Notes under the pieces: generated by a model
What the model was told of the DNA's origin: nothing
The model's database searches: none
What the model saw: only the letters and a program-made list of their open reading frames with translations
Part shown: positions 11,777-24,215 of the stretch, one piece after another
How the letters are laid out: every line of letters begins with the position of its first letter
Numbering within the stretch: the first letter of the stretch is position 1
Translations under genes and position numbers: made by a program
Assembly (NCBI GenBank): GCA_905250025.1
Contig: CAJNOJ010000045.1
Location: 310,001 to 374,000, forward strand
Origin: Adineta ricciae
Lineage: Eukaryota > Rotifera > Eurotatoria > Adinetida > Adinetidae
Length of the DNA stretch: 64,000 bases
Reading direction: 5' to 3'

Positions 11777-13378
11777 GTCTAAAACAAAAATATGATTGTT
11801 TGATTTCGCGAGAAGTTCTCTAAGATTAATACAATCTCGAGTAAACAGAAATACCCTTGTTACTCAAAGCTATAAATAAATTCAATAAAAAACATCCTCA
11901 GTTTACTCTGCTGATTCAATTGAGGAAGAAGAAAGAAATCTTTCACACACCAGATTCCCGTTGCAACGGCGGTAAATGAAATACACGTGGCATTATCGAT
12001 GCTTTTTCGTGGAGTCATTTGAATTTATACAAATTCCGCCGGCGTGTTTGTGTCATTTATCATTCATAGCAACATTGTTTTTCATTGTACGATGTAAGAC
12101 GAAGGAAAGAGACTTTTTCGTTTCGTTTGCACTGTCGATAAGATTTCTATGCTGAGTCTCTCGGCAACGACATCCAATCGAAATGAAAAGAAAGCTTTTG
12201 CTCGATGCAGACGAATGAGTGCATTTTTAATGTGTTGGATATTTAAAATGCAATTCAACTAAGAGATCTTTCTCCTGCAGATCAAAAGACTTTTGTTCCT
12301 GTTGAATTCATAGAGGAAATATGAACGCTCGCATGTTTGCAATGCAATTGTCAATTTAGTTTTGCTTTCGGAGACAAATCAATTTCCTTGAGAAAAAGAT
12401 TCATTAGGTGGCAAAAGGCAAACATGCACTCTGAGTAATTTAATTGAGCTTTTCCTATTGTAAACGTTTGGCCAAACATCTGCTAGGTCATATGTGTGAT
12501 AGAAAGGAGAGCTCCTCATGTGATAAACTACGATTGACGATGATCTTTCAGGTGACAATGCCATTTGTTGACGCGCAATAATGTAAATGAATGAAGAACT
12601 AGGGATTGTGTGGCTACACAACCGTTTGTCCTATTAAGTTTTAATTTTCCAACTCACTTCTTTCTCTCTCTCTCTCTCTTGCTAGTTTGTGTTTGTTCAT
12701 TCTTGTGTGTATTCCGTCTGCGCACAAAAGAATCACGGAAAACGCGAGTATTTTTGAAAAAAGAGAAAAGAACCTCTTGTGACAAACTAATCATAATATC
12801 GGCTTTGTGACTAGATTTTCATAGATGAAGCGCGAAGAAACAAAAAGAACAAAGTTGTTCATCGATGATGAGACTCCAAGAGAAGGAGCAGCTATATGAA
12901 CGAAACAAGATTGGCATAAGTTTCTCAGGCGACGAGTAAACAACGAGTTGTCGTGTTCAGAAATGAAGAAACAAAATTAATGAAATAGTGCTCCAGTTCG
13001 TTTTATATACGTGACAGAACAATTTTGATTATTGTTCTTTTCCCTGTTGTTTTAACCTACGCATATTCATCTACATTTCCACTGTGTTCACGATATGTAG
13101 ACTACTGGAGTTTTCTTTTCTCTCTCTCAGATATGGTCTTCTGGGGAAAATATTTTTCAGAGTAAGACAATGAGCAAAAAAAGGAGAGAGAAGAATTACT
13201 ATTTGTATTCCACTCTTCCATCTCGCCTTTATTTTCTTATATCATTATGTTAGTTTTCTTCTTCTCGTTTACACTGTAATCAAATAGCCAGCAAAAATGT
13301 TTTTCTTTTCTTTCGCTGAAAAAACTTCTCTCCTTCTTTTCAGAGATAGTTCCGCTCGAATATAAGATACGAGTGATC
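11777..13378. promoter_or_regulatory. shared divergent intergenic region of anoctamin and SK channel
   Basis: About 1.6 kb separates the two head-to-head start codons, so it must hold both promoters and leaders. A CT microsatellite lies at 12661-12680. There is no convincing gene; open frames at 12379-12621 and 12610-12810 lack domains. No individual transcription-factor sites are claimed. Confidence 0.5.
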
Positions 13379-15184
13379 ATGGCGACATCCGACAATCCAC
13401 GCTTACCGTTGACATCGGGTTCATTACCTGTCGTTAAATATATGGAAATGCGTGAGCAAACAGCGTCTGGCTCGTCAACTAGTATACCCATGGTCCCACC
13501 GTCAGCTTCGAAACCGAAAAACAATCTCGCAATCAATGAATATGAACTTCGACGTATGCCAACTCGACAACGACGTGTAGTCAAGAAAACCTTGATGGCT
13601 CATGTTGGCTACCGGCTAGGAAAACGAAAAAATTTACACATACAGCGGTAAAGTCGAAAGAGATTCTTGTGTTCATCGATTCTCACTGGCGATAATTTGT
13701 CTTATTTAGGCGTTTTATCGGCGATTTGATGTGTTTTCTCGGTATGCTAGGTATTGTTTTGATGATCATTGAAAGTGAATTGTCGTTCAATCGTGTTGAT
13801 CATAAAGATTCAACGTTTAGTTTATTTACCAAAGCGACAATTTCTTTTTCATCCATTGTTCTTGTTGGCTTAGTCTTTTACTATCATCATATTGATTTAA
13901 ATCTGTATTGTGTCGATAATTCCATTGATGATTGGCGCATTGCTTTGACGCGAACGAAAATATGTTCGATTGTACTCGAAGCAATTATCTGTATGATACA
14001 TCCAATTCCAGGTCATTTTCTTGTCGAATGGGGTTCACAATACGTGAAAAAAGCCGAAGATAGCTTAAATTTTATCAATCCGTATCGGTCCAGTCAGAAC
14101 ACATTGACAACTGCGATTTTACCAAACGCAACGATGACACCATCGGCTAATTTAGTAAGCGCAGTGGAGCAGTCGAAACCGTACGTACCCATTGATGTTA
14201 TGCTAAGTCTACCAAGTAAGTTTGTCAAAAGAAAACTTTGTTCGATTCGACTTTGAAAAATAGTGTTCTTTCGCTTATATCTCGTATGTCGATTACTAAT
14301 GCTTCATTCTCATTTAATTCGTGATGCTTCCTCGCAATCTCTTGGTTATCTCAACCGGGTTTCATTTACATTTCCATTCGTTATCAAGGCTTATATTCAA
14401 CAACATCCAGCGATCAGTCTGACAACATTCTGTATCAGTTCATTCTTCATCGCCAGTTGGGCGATGCGTGCATGCGATTTCAATGAAAAAACAGGACATA
14501 TGTCCTTACTCGACGCAACATGGCTATTCATCATTTCGTTTACCACCATCGGTAAGTCACTCCGTGCATGTTTCGATTGCTTTACCGAGCTTTTCTAGGT
14601 TATGGGGACATCGTTCCATCAACATACTGCGGACGAGGTCAGATTGATCGGCGAAGTCTAATTCGACATTGATGTTTTTTCGTACAGGTATTGCTGCAAT
14701 AACAGGTATTATTGGCGTGTTTTCCACTGCATTACTCGTTGCAGTTATCTCCCAAAAACTTGAATTAACTCGCTCGGAAAAATATGTTCATAATTTCGTT
14801 GCTAATATTGAATTAGCCAAAGCTTATAAACACCAAGCAGCCAATGTTGTTAAGTACGGTTGGAAAGTTTGGTACTTAAAGCAAAAAGGAAAACATATGG
14901 CTATTCCGTATATTCAAGCTCAACGTCTCTTGTTAACATCGATGCATTACATGCGAAAAATTAAACAACAGCAACGTAAATTAAATGATACCTGCGTTAC
15001 TCTACTCGAAGTTTATAGTGTACAGAGTAGCACTAGTACAACAGTGGATCAAACGTCGGAGAAAGTGAATATAATGGAAGGAAAAGTTGACAAAATGGAA
15101 GATAAACTCATTGAAATCAACCAAGGCATGGTTATTTTACAAGACAAGATCAATATATTATTAGATAGAATTCAACAAAGATAA
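13379..15184 (+). CDS. KCNN: small-conductance calcium-activated potassium channel (SK/KCNN)
   Basis: Exons 13379-13647, 13710-14215, 14264-14551, 14599-14637 and 14688-15184 total 1599 nt (532 aa). The ATG at 13379 is the first in frame. After a short N-terminus, S1 starts near GDLMCFLG. S4/S5 has LSLPMFFRLYLVCR. The pore is TTIGYGDIVPS, with the GYGD selectivity filter split across a 47-bp intron after the first G. S6 (GVFSTALLVAVISQKLEL) runs into the calmodulin-binding region (RSEKYVHNF, KHQAANVV, W..WYLKQKGK), and a C-terminal coiled coil closes the protein. This is an intact SK tetramer subunit gated by Ca-calmodulin at the plasma membrane. A tiny 39-nt exon carries the second half of the filter. 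Confidence 0.95.
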
Positions 15185-15694
15185 ATTTAGATATAATTAT
15201 GTGTAAAGGACTGAACGTTTTTTTTGCTCTTGTTCATCGTCAATACATTAATACACCAATCAAAAACAGAATATATTCTCTTCTATTCGTTGTTTACATC
15301 TAAGAAAATAAGAAAATGTTCACGTTCGATCGTCAATTGTAGATATTTCCATGTGATGAGCATGGAACAGGTGTCTATTAGTAGACAGAACTTCATATTT
15401 TAGAGTGTCTTTTACAAGGCATTTGATGAAGGAACTATTTTGATATTAGTCAATTATGAAAATGGATACGAGAAAAACTTTTCTTGTCAATTGTTGACTT
15501 TTCAAGTTTGAATGTGTATCACGCTTGAAAGAACATTAATTAATCATGTATACAAAAAGCAACTTGAATCTTCTTCACAGAAGTGTAGTTTCCTTTCCAA
15601 CCTTGGCAAATTTGTCTCGGGTTAGTGATTCATTTAGAAGATGTATATTCTGTTTTACCACAAATTTTGACATTCCAACACAGGTCAACCAGTC
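15185..15694. other. convergent spacer, SK channel and fukutin
   Basis: 3' ends face each other. No gene is visible; a short plus-strand frame at 15546-15767 overlaps the fukutin terminal exon and is its shadow. Confidence 0.4.
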
Positions 15695-17247
15695 TCAATT
15701 GTTAAGAGAATTTCTTAATAAAATATTCCGAATTGTTGACAACATTTGTGGTGAAGAATTCAATTGATTCGCAATCCAGTTGATGGCATATTTATCTGTG
15801 CGAGGTTTGCCATCACGTGTATACAAACGTATAGCATACATCCATAGGGTATCATCCCAAATTGAATGATACTTCACATTAATCCACGTATAGTTCTTCT
15901 CTAATGGTTTTCGCCAGAGATTGTAACCATACTCATTATTGAGATAATCAATTGGCGAACAGGGAACAGTAAAACGATAACCGAATAAATCACCCGAACA
16001 AAGTTTTGCCAGTAATGGTATGATTCGTCTAGATCAAAGTAGGTGAATTCTATGAAAATATTGGCTTTACTCCCTTCATACCGGTATTTCACACGTTTCA
16101 CTTGATACCCACACCATCGATGGTCGTCTTCGCGATACGCCCAAAACAGATCGAATGTGAACTGACCCGTGTGTAATCGAAATTCCAATGAATCGTTAAC
16201 CTAAAATCGATCCAAATTGAGCGAGTTACATAGAAAGTCTTTCTCTTACCAGTCCCAACGTTCCCCATAGATAAACATGAGAATTGCCGAGAAAATATTG
16301 ACGAATACTTTCATCGTATTCCTCCGCAAACAGACCGAAATCCACATCTTGAGTATATGGTATTAGTCCACAATGGCGATACCAACCTATTCAATGACAA
16401 CTTTCCCTCTCATCGAGTTTCTTGAAGTTCCAAACTAAATTTTACCAAGCAGAGTGCCACCGGCGAGCCAATGATGTTTTTCCAACTGGTTCAATGCATT
16501 AGAAATCATTCTCATCGGTCGAATGGTTAAATCTAATTGACTAGTATTCTGATACAGGTGATAGTTTGTTTCCATTTCTTTTGTCAATGCATGATCACAT
16601 TCAATAAATTCTGATATATTGTACAGCCAGAGAAAATGTGAGGCATTCTGCGGAGATGAAAATCGGTATTTTCTTCTTCGAAATTTTGCTTCTTGCCTAT
16701 AATAGAGAAGTAATGAGGTACTTTGAAGATTCATCTCATCATCTTACGGTTCGATTACACGGAGTGTATCACCATATGAAAGGAGAACATCACTCGGCAA
16801 CGGTAGAAGGTTTTTTCGAATAAGAAAATAGGAATTTTGTAGGTGGAGAACAGCCAAATGTACGATTTGTTGATCGTACTCGATGAAGACATGATCACTG
16901 TTGGAAAGTTTCACGGAGAAGTTGTTAACGGAAAAAATTGGTTCAAGTAATCGTAGAGAATCATTGAAAATACCAAATGTAATCAAACGCTTTCGCAATT
17001 GTTTATAAGATAACTGTTGAACGAAGAGATAATCAAGCACGAGCGGATCAATTAGTAGAAGATTAATGTGACATTTCGATAAATATATAAGAATAAAATC
17101 CAGATTCGATGTAAAAGTATCGTATTCATGGACAATTTCAATCGGCGCTTCTTTGAGGATTGTTATGATTAACCAGAAGAGAACATAAATGAATAGACTT
17201 AAGAAAATAACAGCTTTGTATTGAACGAAAATATAAGAGATATTCAT
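15695..17247 (-). CDS. FKTN: fukutin-like LicD-family transferase
   Basis: Exons 17247-16748, 16696-16446, 16386-16250, 16200-16082 and 16028-15695 total 1341 nt (446 aa; human fukutin is 461). An N-terminal membrane anchor (residues about 12-30) makes it type II and Golgi-type. The hallmark is WLAGGTLLGWYRHCGLIPYT followed by QDVDFG, the DxD-containing LicD nucleotidyltransferase-like motif. It then continues DSLEFRL, FDLFWAYREDDHRWCGYQ, FTVPC and YLNNEYGYNLWRKP, in the same order as fukutin. In animals fukutin adds ribitol-5-phosphate to the O-mannosyl glycan of alpha-dystroglycan; the same role here is inference. The fourth donor is GTATGA, chosen because only it keeps the KYRRIIP..FTVPC frame. 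Confidence 0.85.
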
Positions 17248-18113
17248 TGATTCTTCTCTGACCTCATCGAATTGCTATTATCGAGTAGATTCTAAAAGGA
17301 AATGTTCGTGAAAGAATAATTTCTATAGTAGATCATTAATCTATTACAGATGACCAGTTAATTACCATCATCTGACGAATGTGTCGAATCGGATTCTTTC
17401 TCTCTTTTGCTCATTCTTTTCTCCGATCGCTAATGATAATTTATCAGTTCTTTACAAGTCAATAGAGACATGTCGCATGTCGTAGAAAGAAAAAGAGAAA
17501 AGAAAGAATGAGTTTTGTCATGAACCGGATGGGGAATTTGATTGATGATGTTCAGTCCTGTCGGACTCGAGTTCCTTTTCTTTTGACTTTTCAACTATGA
17601 ATACTGATCAAGCATATTAACATTAGTTGTAAAAGCATGTATAATCTGGCAATTTTGTAACATCTGATGAGCGAGCGAGAGAGAGAGACACACGATCTTA
17701 CCCGATGAGATTTTCATCTGTTGCCAATGTGAAGTATTCAAAATGAATAAATGATGTCAGAAGACTTAGAAGTTGAATACCTTCTAGTTCGAGAGAGCTA
17801 TTTTCAATTAATTCGAAATGAAGAATGTATAAATAATATGACAACGAGTTGCAGACATGCGTTGTCTTATCGATTTCTTAAATCTTTTGTTAATAATACA
17901 AAGAAAGATGGTATGATATCATCTGCCATTCACTACTGGCACGAAGAATTTCTGATTATCTCCCACAACCAACAGTCGAGAACTGATTCAGCACGAGAAG
18001 AAATTCGTATCGAAACAAACTCAAATAAAAAATCCATAGTATATCATTGATGAGAAAAAAACACAAATGTTAATTTGATAAAAAGAAAACTGAATCAATT
18101 GCAAGCAGGGATA
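17248..18113. other. intergenic, fukutin to astacin (divergent)
   Basis: The two flanking genes start on either side, so this holds both upstream regions. A 99-codon plus frame at 17751-18050 has no recognisable domain and no splice link to the astacin, so it is not called. Confidence 0.4.
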
Positions 18114-19175
18114 ATGCGAATCCAAGACATGTTACTGTATTTATCATTGATTTCTTGTATAACATGCTATCCACACCAGAGATCTCTGATTGAAGCAGAC
18201 AATGTTGAAGAAATAAGTACATTGACCTGCATAGTCGAACTTGCAGTGCTGATATTCGTTTAGGTGGAGATTTTGAAGGCGATATAATCTTGGCACCCGA
18301 CACAATCTATCGAGGAATAGGTGTTAAGAGTCCTCTTGCTCGGTGGCCAAATGGAATTGTTCCTTACGAAATTTTATCGGAATACGGTATGAATAAATCT
18401 ATTTCTTCGACACACAACCACCTTGAACTTGTTTTTTTGGAATGTTTCCCTTAGATGCATATGATCAAGCGAAAATTGTAGCAGCAATGCGCCGGTTGGA
18501 GCGACTAGTTTCATTAAATCCTCACGGACAGTCTTTTTGTATACGATTTCGGCCGAAAACTGATGATGATAATTATTTTATTTCAATTAAAAACGGCAGC
18601 GGATGTAGTTCGTTTGTCAGTTGAATTTCAAGTCAAAGGAGATCTTTTCACGACGAATTTCTTTCTTTTAGGTAGGACGTGTGTTCGAAGGTGGTCAACC
18701 AGTAACATTAGAAATGAAAACCTATTGCGTTGATCGAGAGGCAACCATCATGCATGAGTTCATTCATGGTAAGAAAAAAAAAGTTCGAATATCCGATCGA
18801 TCGTCTATTTGAATATCACAGCCCTTGGCTTTTGGCACGAACAATCTCGTCCGGATCGAGATGATTATATCACTATTGATTTCAGCAATGTTCGACCCGG
18901 TAAGCAACAGTTTGATTAATCATCTTTATTGTCTTGGACGCAGTAATTTTCTTTCAGGAACTGAACACAATTTTAATAAGTATTCCATTGAATTAACTGA
19001 TACATTAAACCTTCCATATGATTACAATTCAGTCATGCACTATTCTAAAACTGCCTTTTCCGTCAATGGATCCCCGACAATCATTACGAAAGATCCAAAT
19101 GTTTGGATCGGACAACGTAACACACTGAGTGCAAACGATATACAAGAAATTCGACGATATTACAATTGTATTTGA
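18114..19175 (+). CDS. astacin-type zinc metalloprotease, secreted, catalytic domain only
   Basis: Six exons: 18114-18216, 18264-18386, 18455-18615, 18672-18768, 18822-18899 and 18958-19175; 780 nt, 259 aa. Residues 1-20 are a hydrophobic signal peptide ([14 protein letters not shown]). The short propeptide holds FEGDI, the FxGD aspartate-switch motif. The mature domain starts near [11 protein letters not shown]. The zinc signature [18 protein letters not shown] is intact and split by an intron after HEFIH. The Met-turn is SVMHYS. The protein ends soon after RRYYNCI with no EGF, CUB or ShK domain, so it is a minimal astacin. Likely an extracellular digestive or processing protease; the substrate cannot be inferred. 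Confidence 0.93.
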
Positions 19176-19333
19176 ATCATTTTTACAGCATAATACAAAA
19201 AAAAAGAGGAAGATAAACAACCTTACCGAAGTTACTACACTAGGAATTCATGTGAAATATCAATGTATATTTTATTCTGTTCTACAACTACTTTCTAATA
19301 ATAATAAGCGAAACAAGAGATGTATAAATTCAT

Positions 19334-20017
19334 CTATCGAATTGCTAATGCTAGAAGTACACCGATTATGTTCGCACATACAGCCGTGATGCCTAAGATA
19401 GCTGCTTCACGAATGGTATCCGTGAGATCGCCAGCAACGTAAGCAATACCAAGAGCGACTCCAATAAAACCAAAAATGAATGAGATCAAAGGAAGAATTT
19501 TAGCGACTATAGTCAGAATTCGATGTAGTTTCGATTTGAGTACAATGCTTATAAAAAGACATAGAGCAGATAGAAGCGATACAAAACAAGCCGCTGTTAG
19601 GAATACTCGAGCAAAGATTCTTTTCAAGCACAACGAAAAAGAAGAATCTCGTGAGCATGTCAATGGTAGTCTTGTACAACTGCTATTCTTTGTGTTCCAA
19701 TTGCATTCCAACCACAAGCCAGCAGCTCTATAAGATCCATTGAGATCCCTTACCCCAACAGTTTCAATAGCTTCAAGGGGCTCGTTTGAGATAACGCCCC
19801 TATGCCTACAATATACATATCATATAGGTGATGATTATGTCGAAACACGGTTGACATTGTATAAATGAAGGGAAGTTATTCAAGATGTACGAATTTTAAG
19901 TTAGGGAACGTACCATAGTGGTAAGCCATTGCTGAGAACATAAAGAACACAAGCCAAAATCATAACACAACCGCCGATGATGGCTACCGTACGTCCAATG
20001 GGAGTCATTTGTTTCAT
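19334..20017 (-). CDS. claudin/PMP22-like tetraspan membrane protein
   Basis: Exons 20017-19914 and 19805-19334 join in frame (576 nt, 191 aa). TM1 is at residues about 8-28 (VAIIGGCVMILACVLYVL). The first loop carries the claudin-superfamily W-GLW-C-C pattern: PLW, then GLWLECNW and a downstream Cys. Three further hydrophobic helices follow (LTAACFVSLLSALCLFI, ILPLISFIFGFIGVALGI, AAILGITAVCANIIGVL) and the tail is almost absent. The family makes or regulates cell-cell junctions. The tail is too short for a normal PDZ-binding cytoplasmic domain, so a junctional role is inference. Confidence 0.75.
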
Positions 20018-20767
20018 TGAGTCAATGACAGGAACCTGTTAATCTAATGAAAATAACTGAAACGATATTTAAGAAAGAGTATTTATTACAATTTGATTAT
20101 CCTTGAAGAAAAGGAATCTCTATTACTGAAGATTAGTAAAGTACTGAAGCTATTTATACTATTATTCGTATCAATTTACTGAATAGAAAAGAAAACGTAG
20201 TGTCTCATTTCATAAGCGAACGAATAACGTCTCTCCTTCATTATTAAACAGATTTCATCGTACTAGACATGTTTTATAACAATATTTGTTGAATTGATCA
20301 GCGAAGGACAATCATTACATAAAATCAGAAAGGTAATACGTCTAATACAGACAGTTTTGTGTTTTGAAGCTTTCGTCATCATAGGAGAAAAGCACCAAGT
20401 ATTTATTTGAACATGACATAGCCGTTGTCATTGTTCGTTGCTGCTTCGAACTTGTTTCGTGTTATGTCAAAGGTAAAATCAAGTTATTTTAGATTAGACT
20501 CATCACATGAATGTTTTGTTTTTTATTTCAGTAAAAGCTAGTGCACAGGTATAGAATGAATGGAATTTAGAAAGAACGTACTGCTTTGTTTCTGAAGAAC
20601 TAAAAAAAACGTGTTGGACTTAAATGAGAAATAATATCACCTAATGGATGTTTAGAATCAAATGAATAGAAGGTGGCGCGTACAGACACACACACAACAG
20701 TGGATAGAGTTAAAGATAGGAATGTGAAAGTTCATATGAGTTGTTTAACTGCTTTGTTCGCTTGGAT
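20018..20767. other. intergenic, claudin-like upstream region to cyclophilin 3' end
   Basis: No supportable gene in about 750 bp; AT-rich, with one short stretch of CA repeats near 20688. Confidence 0.4.
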
Positions 20768-21608
20768 TTAAACGGTACCACATTTGGCGATGGTGACTTT
20801 CTTCTTTGTTGTACCGGATTGTGAGCCTAAGCCTTCGATTTGCTTGACAATATCCATGCCATCGACGACTTCGCCGAAGACGACCTTTATGAAATCAGAC
20901 AGTTGATAAAGAAAATCAATTTGCTTTTCTATATTATCATACATGTTTGCCATCGAGCCATGATGTTACAACGGTTGTAATGAAGAATTGCGAACCGTTG
21001 GTGTTTGGACCAGCATTGGCCATTGATAAAAGACCAGGCTTGGTGTGTTTGAGTTTGAAGTTTTCATCAGCGAATTTTTCACCATAGATACTAAATAGAA
21101 AATGAGAATTGTGAATTTAAAATCGAGTCGATTTTCAAGCTATACCTTTTGCCACCAGTACCGTTGCTATTGAATGACGACAAAAAAATGTGTAATGATC
21201 ATTTGTATTAAATAAAAATCTTTACTTACTGTCGTGTGAAGTCACCACCTATTAAAAAGAAAGTAAAGTAAATTCATTATGAGGAGACTACTGTTTACCT
21301 TGAAGCATAAATTGAGGAATGACACGATGGAATGTGCTTCCTTGATAACCGAAACCTTTTTCGCCTGTGCATAATGCTCGGAAATTGGCTTAAAATACAA
21401 GAAAAACAAATACAATGAGCAATTCTTTTGACACCGATGCGAACATACCTGCTGTCTTTGGTACAACATCATCGTAGAGCTACAAATTTCGGAGAGAAAA
21501 GAACGTTTGTCAGTTGAAATGCAATTTCGTTCTATTTACTTTGAATGTAATACGACCAATTGGGTTACCATCAACGGCAACATCGAAGTAAACGTTTTCG
21601 GTGCTCAT
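20768..21608 (-). CDS. PPIA: cyclophilin A-type peptidyl-prolyl isomerase, copy a
   Basis: Seven exons: 21608-21540, 21479-21449, 21388-21299, 21248-21230, 21166-21146, 21090-20943 and 20884-20768; 495 nt, 164 aa, the usual cyclophilin A length. Active-site residues are present: FHRVIPQFM (Arg, Phe, Met), Q in MLQGGDF, SQFF, and WLDGKHVVFG (Trp and His). No signal peptide, so it is cytosolic. Exons 4 and 5 are micro-exons of 19 and 21 nt. It lies 337 bp downstream of a beta-catenin paralogue on the same strand, an arrangement repeated at 25-28.6 kb. Confidence 0.95.
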
Positions 21609-21945
21609 GGTTGAATGAATTTGTTCAAAGTGATATTAAATCTAGAACGTTATATGGCATGATCAAGATGGTGAAAACACCAAATTAATTAACGAGGAAA
21701 AATTACAACAGAAAAACTGACACAAAGTCCATTCCACAATATGTATACACACATATATATATATCGAAGGAAGCACACAGAAAAAGATAGAGAAAAAATA
21801 CATACACAAAACAACATCTGACGAGAGGCCGATTGATAAGAAGAGATTAAGACAACATTCAGAGAATAGTAAACTGAAAAAAGATTAGGGAATAACAGAT
21901 GACTAGGAGCAAAATTGATATGTAAAGAGAGATTTGTTTCAGCTT
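21609..21945. other. spacer between beta-catenin a and cyclophilin a
   Basis: AT-rich, with a short (TA)n run near 21754. It holds the cyclophilin 5' region and the beta-catenin 3' end. No gene seen. Confidence 0.4.
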
Positions 21946-24215
21946 CTACTGACGATTATGACGAGAATCGATCAGTGTATTATTGTACGATTGTTGATAC
22001 GATGACGAATCACTTGATTGTACGCGATCTCGATCGATATTCAATTCTTTCAATAGATTACTAGAAATTTGTTGTAACGAACAAGACGGTAGATGTGAAT
22101 ACTGAAAAAAGAAAATACTCGATAGGAAAATTCGATTAGGAAGTACTTGTCTTTCACTTACGCGAACAAAGATTGCGACAACATTCGTTTCTTTGATAAT
22201 TGTTTTACATGATAGATCTTTGGCGAAGTTATTCAATGCGCCGACAATAAGCTCAATCATGACATCAAATTGATGTAAATACTGATGTCGATTTTCTTCG
22301 TAGAGTTTCATTCGTTCTCGATCGACGTTGACCAGCAATTCAATCAATCTTCGAACAGCATTTTGTTCACATAGTTGTGGAATTATGGAGGGTGATAATG
22401 CTAAGTTTTTTATTAAGCCCACCGAAGCTTTGATTATACCCCAGTGCTCTTTGAAATTTTTGTCACGTAGCAATTTTATGATGTTACCTATACCATACGA
22501 TTTTCTAACGGCTTCTCGAGCTTCATTTTCGAAATCATGACGCGCAGTGACATGACGAAGAGTACACAACTACAATATCTCGGAATAGTAAAGCAAATTT
22601 TCTTCCAAGAAATACTTACCGCTCCTTCAATGATATCATCATTTCCGTCGGCATTCATCATTAATCTTTGCATGATTCCTTGTACACCATTCAACTTAAC
22701 TAATAAACTCTTGTTCGTTCGATTATCTGCTGTGAGGTTACTTAAGATGCCTAACGAACATAACACGGATTGCTGATCATCGGTGACGACAATGCCGGTT
22801 AATTGTTGTATTAATGAATCCACATCACGCTAGAACAAAAAAGAATGAATACAGATTACGTTCGAAGTTTCAAACAACTCGATTTTCTGCTTGATTAACA
22901 TTCACTCTCGCGTCTGAAACAAGGTTTCTTTCTTTCTTTCTCACTTACCATCCGTGTGGCTTGGTCTGATATGTTGCGTAATGCAATTAAACAATTATGT
23001 CTAATTCGAATACTTTTCGTCGTTTTAATTTGCTTTTCAAAAATACTCAGAGCATTGTATTGCAAGAATAATTTCTTGATGACTTCATTTCCGGAGGATA
23101 TGATGGGAAACAGTTTCGATATAGTCAGCAGTAATTTGTCGTATTTCGATGTATCAAATATGTGCAGGAGACGTTGAAGGCACTCTTCACTATTTTGAAT
23201 GTAGAGTTTAGAATTTAAGTTGTAGCTGGTCATTTTCAGTAAACAATCCGATACTAATGTAAGGAGTTTGTCGTTGGCACTCTGAAGTAAATGGATGAAA
23301 CTTTGTGTACCATTAACACGATCGATTTCATTAGCAGATTGTTCTTGCAGAACGATGAGAAAATTATGCAAAGTTGTTATGACAAAGTTCACAATATTAT
23401 CCGGCGAACTAAAACATCAGTGATGTGTAATGAGGGTAAGCAAAATGAGAACGTGTCTTACTCAAGGATTTGAATTAAACGGGGTATCCCGCTGCATTCA
23501 AGTATCGCTCGAAGGCCTTCTTGTTGTTGAGAAAGTGAATGGAACAAACTCGCAAGTGCATAGATGATTTTGCCATCACCAACATCTTTCGAAAAACTTT
23601 CCAAGAGAGCAATGATTAACTGAAAGAGAAAACGAAAGATATTCGTGAGAATTACCCATGATGGTATGCGATACTTACATCACGGTTTCGAATAACTTCG
23701 GATCGTGCATCGCCACCTTCCTTTACTAACATTTGAGTGACAGTAATGGCTTCACGCACAATAACGGGATCATCTTCCATGAGTAAGGTTAACAATTCTG
23801 GTATGACCTGATTGGGATCAGGACGTGAAAGCGGAGCATTGGCTGGTTGCATTTCAGCATACTGTGGGTGCATATTCTCATGATCGGGCGGCAACGGTGG
23901 TGGAAGTTGTTCATAACCGGCGGGTGTTGTTGGCCCATGATGAATTGGACCGGTGGTATTTGTGACAGCGGAGTCTATACTACGCAGTGAAGCTGGTCGA
24001 GAGTTAAATCCGGAATCACGTTGGGACGCCGGTGCATTGGAGACATTATAAGGATCGTCAAGCCACATTGAGGTGTGCGTCTCAGGATTAATTGGCTGTA
24101 GTTGATTTGAGAGAAGTGGATGTTGAGGATGATGCATTGGATGAGGTGGCATCTGATGATGCATCGGTAGTGGTGGTTGTGAAGGAGGTGGCCGATTACT
24201 TGTTGGGTAATCCAT
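21946..24215 (-). CDS. CTNNB1-like: divergent beta-catenin paralogue a: degron present, C-terminal tail absent
   Basis: The first exon is 24215-23679 (donor GTAAGT); the following exons run to the stop at 21946. The Pro/His-rich N-terminus contains DSGFNS, an exact DSG-phi-X-S match to the beta-TrCP phosphodegron of beta-catenin, followed by Ser-rich SLRSIDS. Armadillo repeats follow in beta-catenin order: FHSLSQQQEGLRAILECSGIP, VITTLHNFL, NCLIALRNISDQATRM, LGILSNLTADN, LCTLRHVTARHDFENEA, ASVGLIKNLAL. The TRAQRVRAA-type alpha-catenin-binding segment is not visible. The coding sequence ends inside repeat 12 with a 50-residue Ser/Gln/Asn-rich tail, so the last repeat and the transactivation domain are missing. 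The repeats are far from the canonical sequence. It may act as a signalling regulator or decoy (inference). Roughly 680 aa. Confidence 0.85.

Noticed and set aside
11545..11782. Frames overlapping the anoctamin first exon in other phases
   Set aside because: Shadows of the real exon, which continues the anoctamin alignment.
17751..18050. 99-codon plus frame upstream of the astacin
   Set aside because: No family resemblance and no phase-matching splice to the astacin signal-peptide exon.
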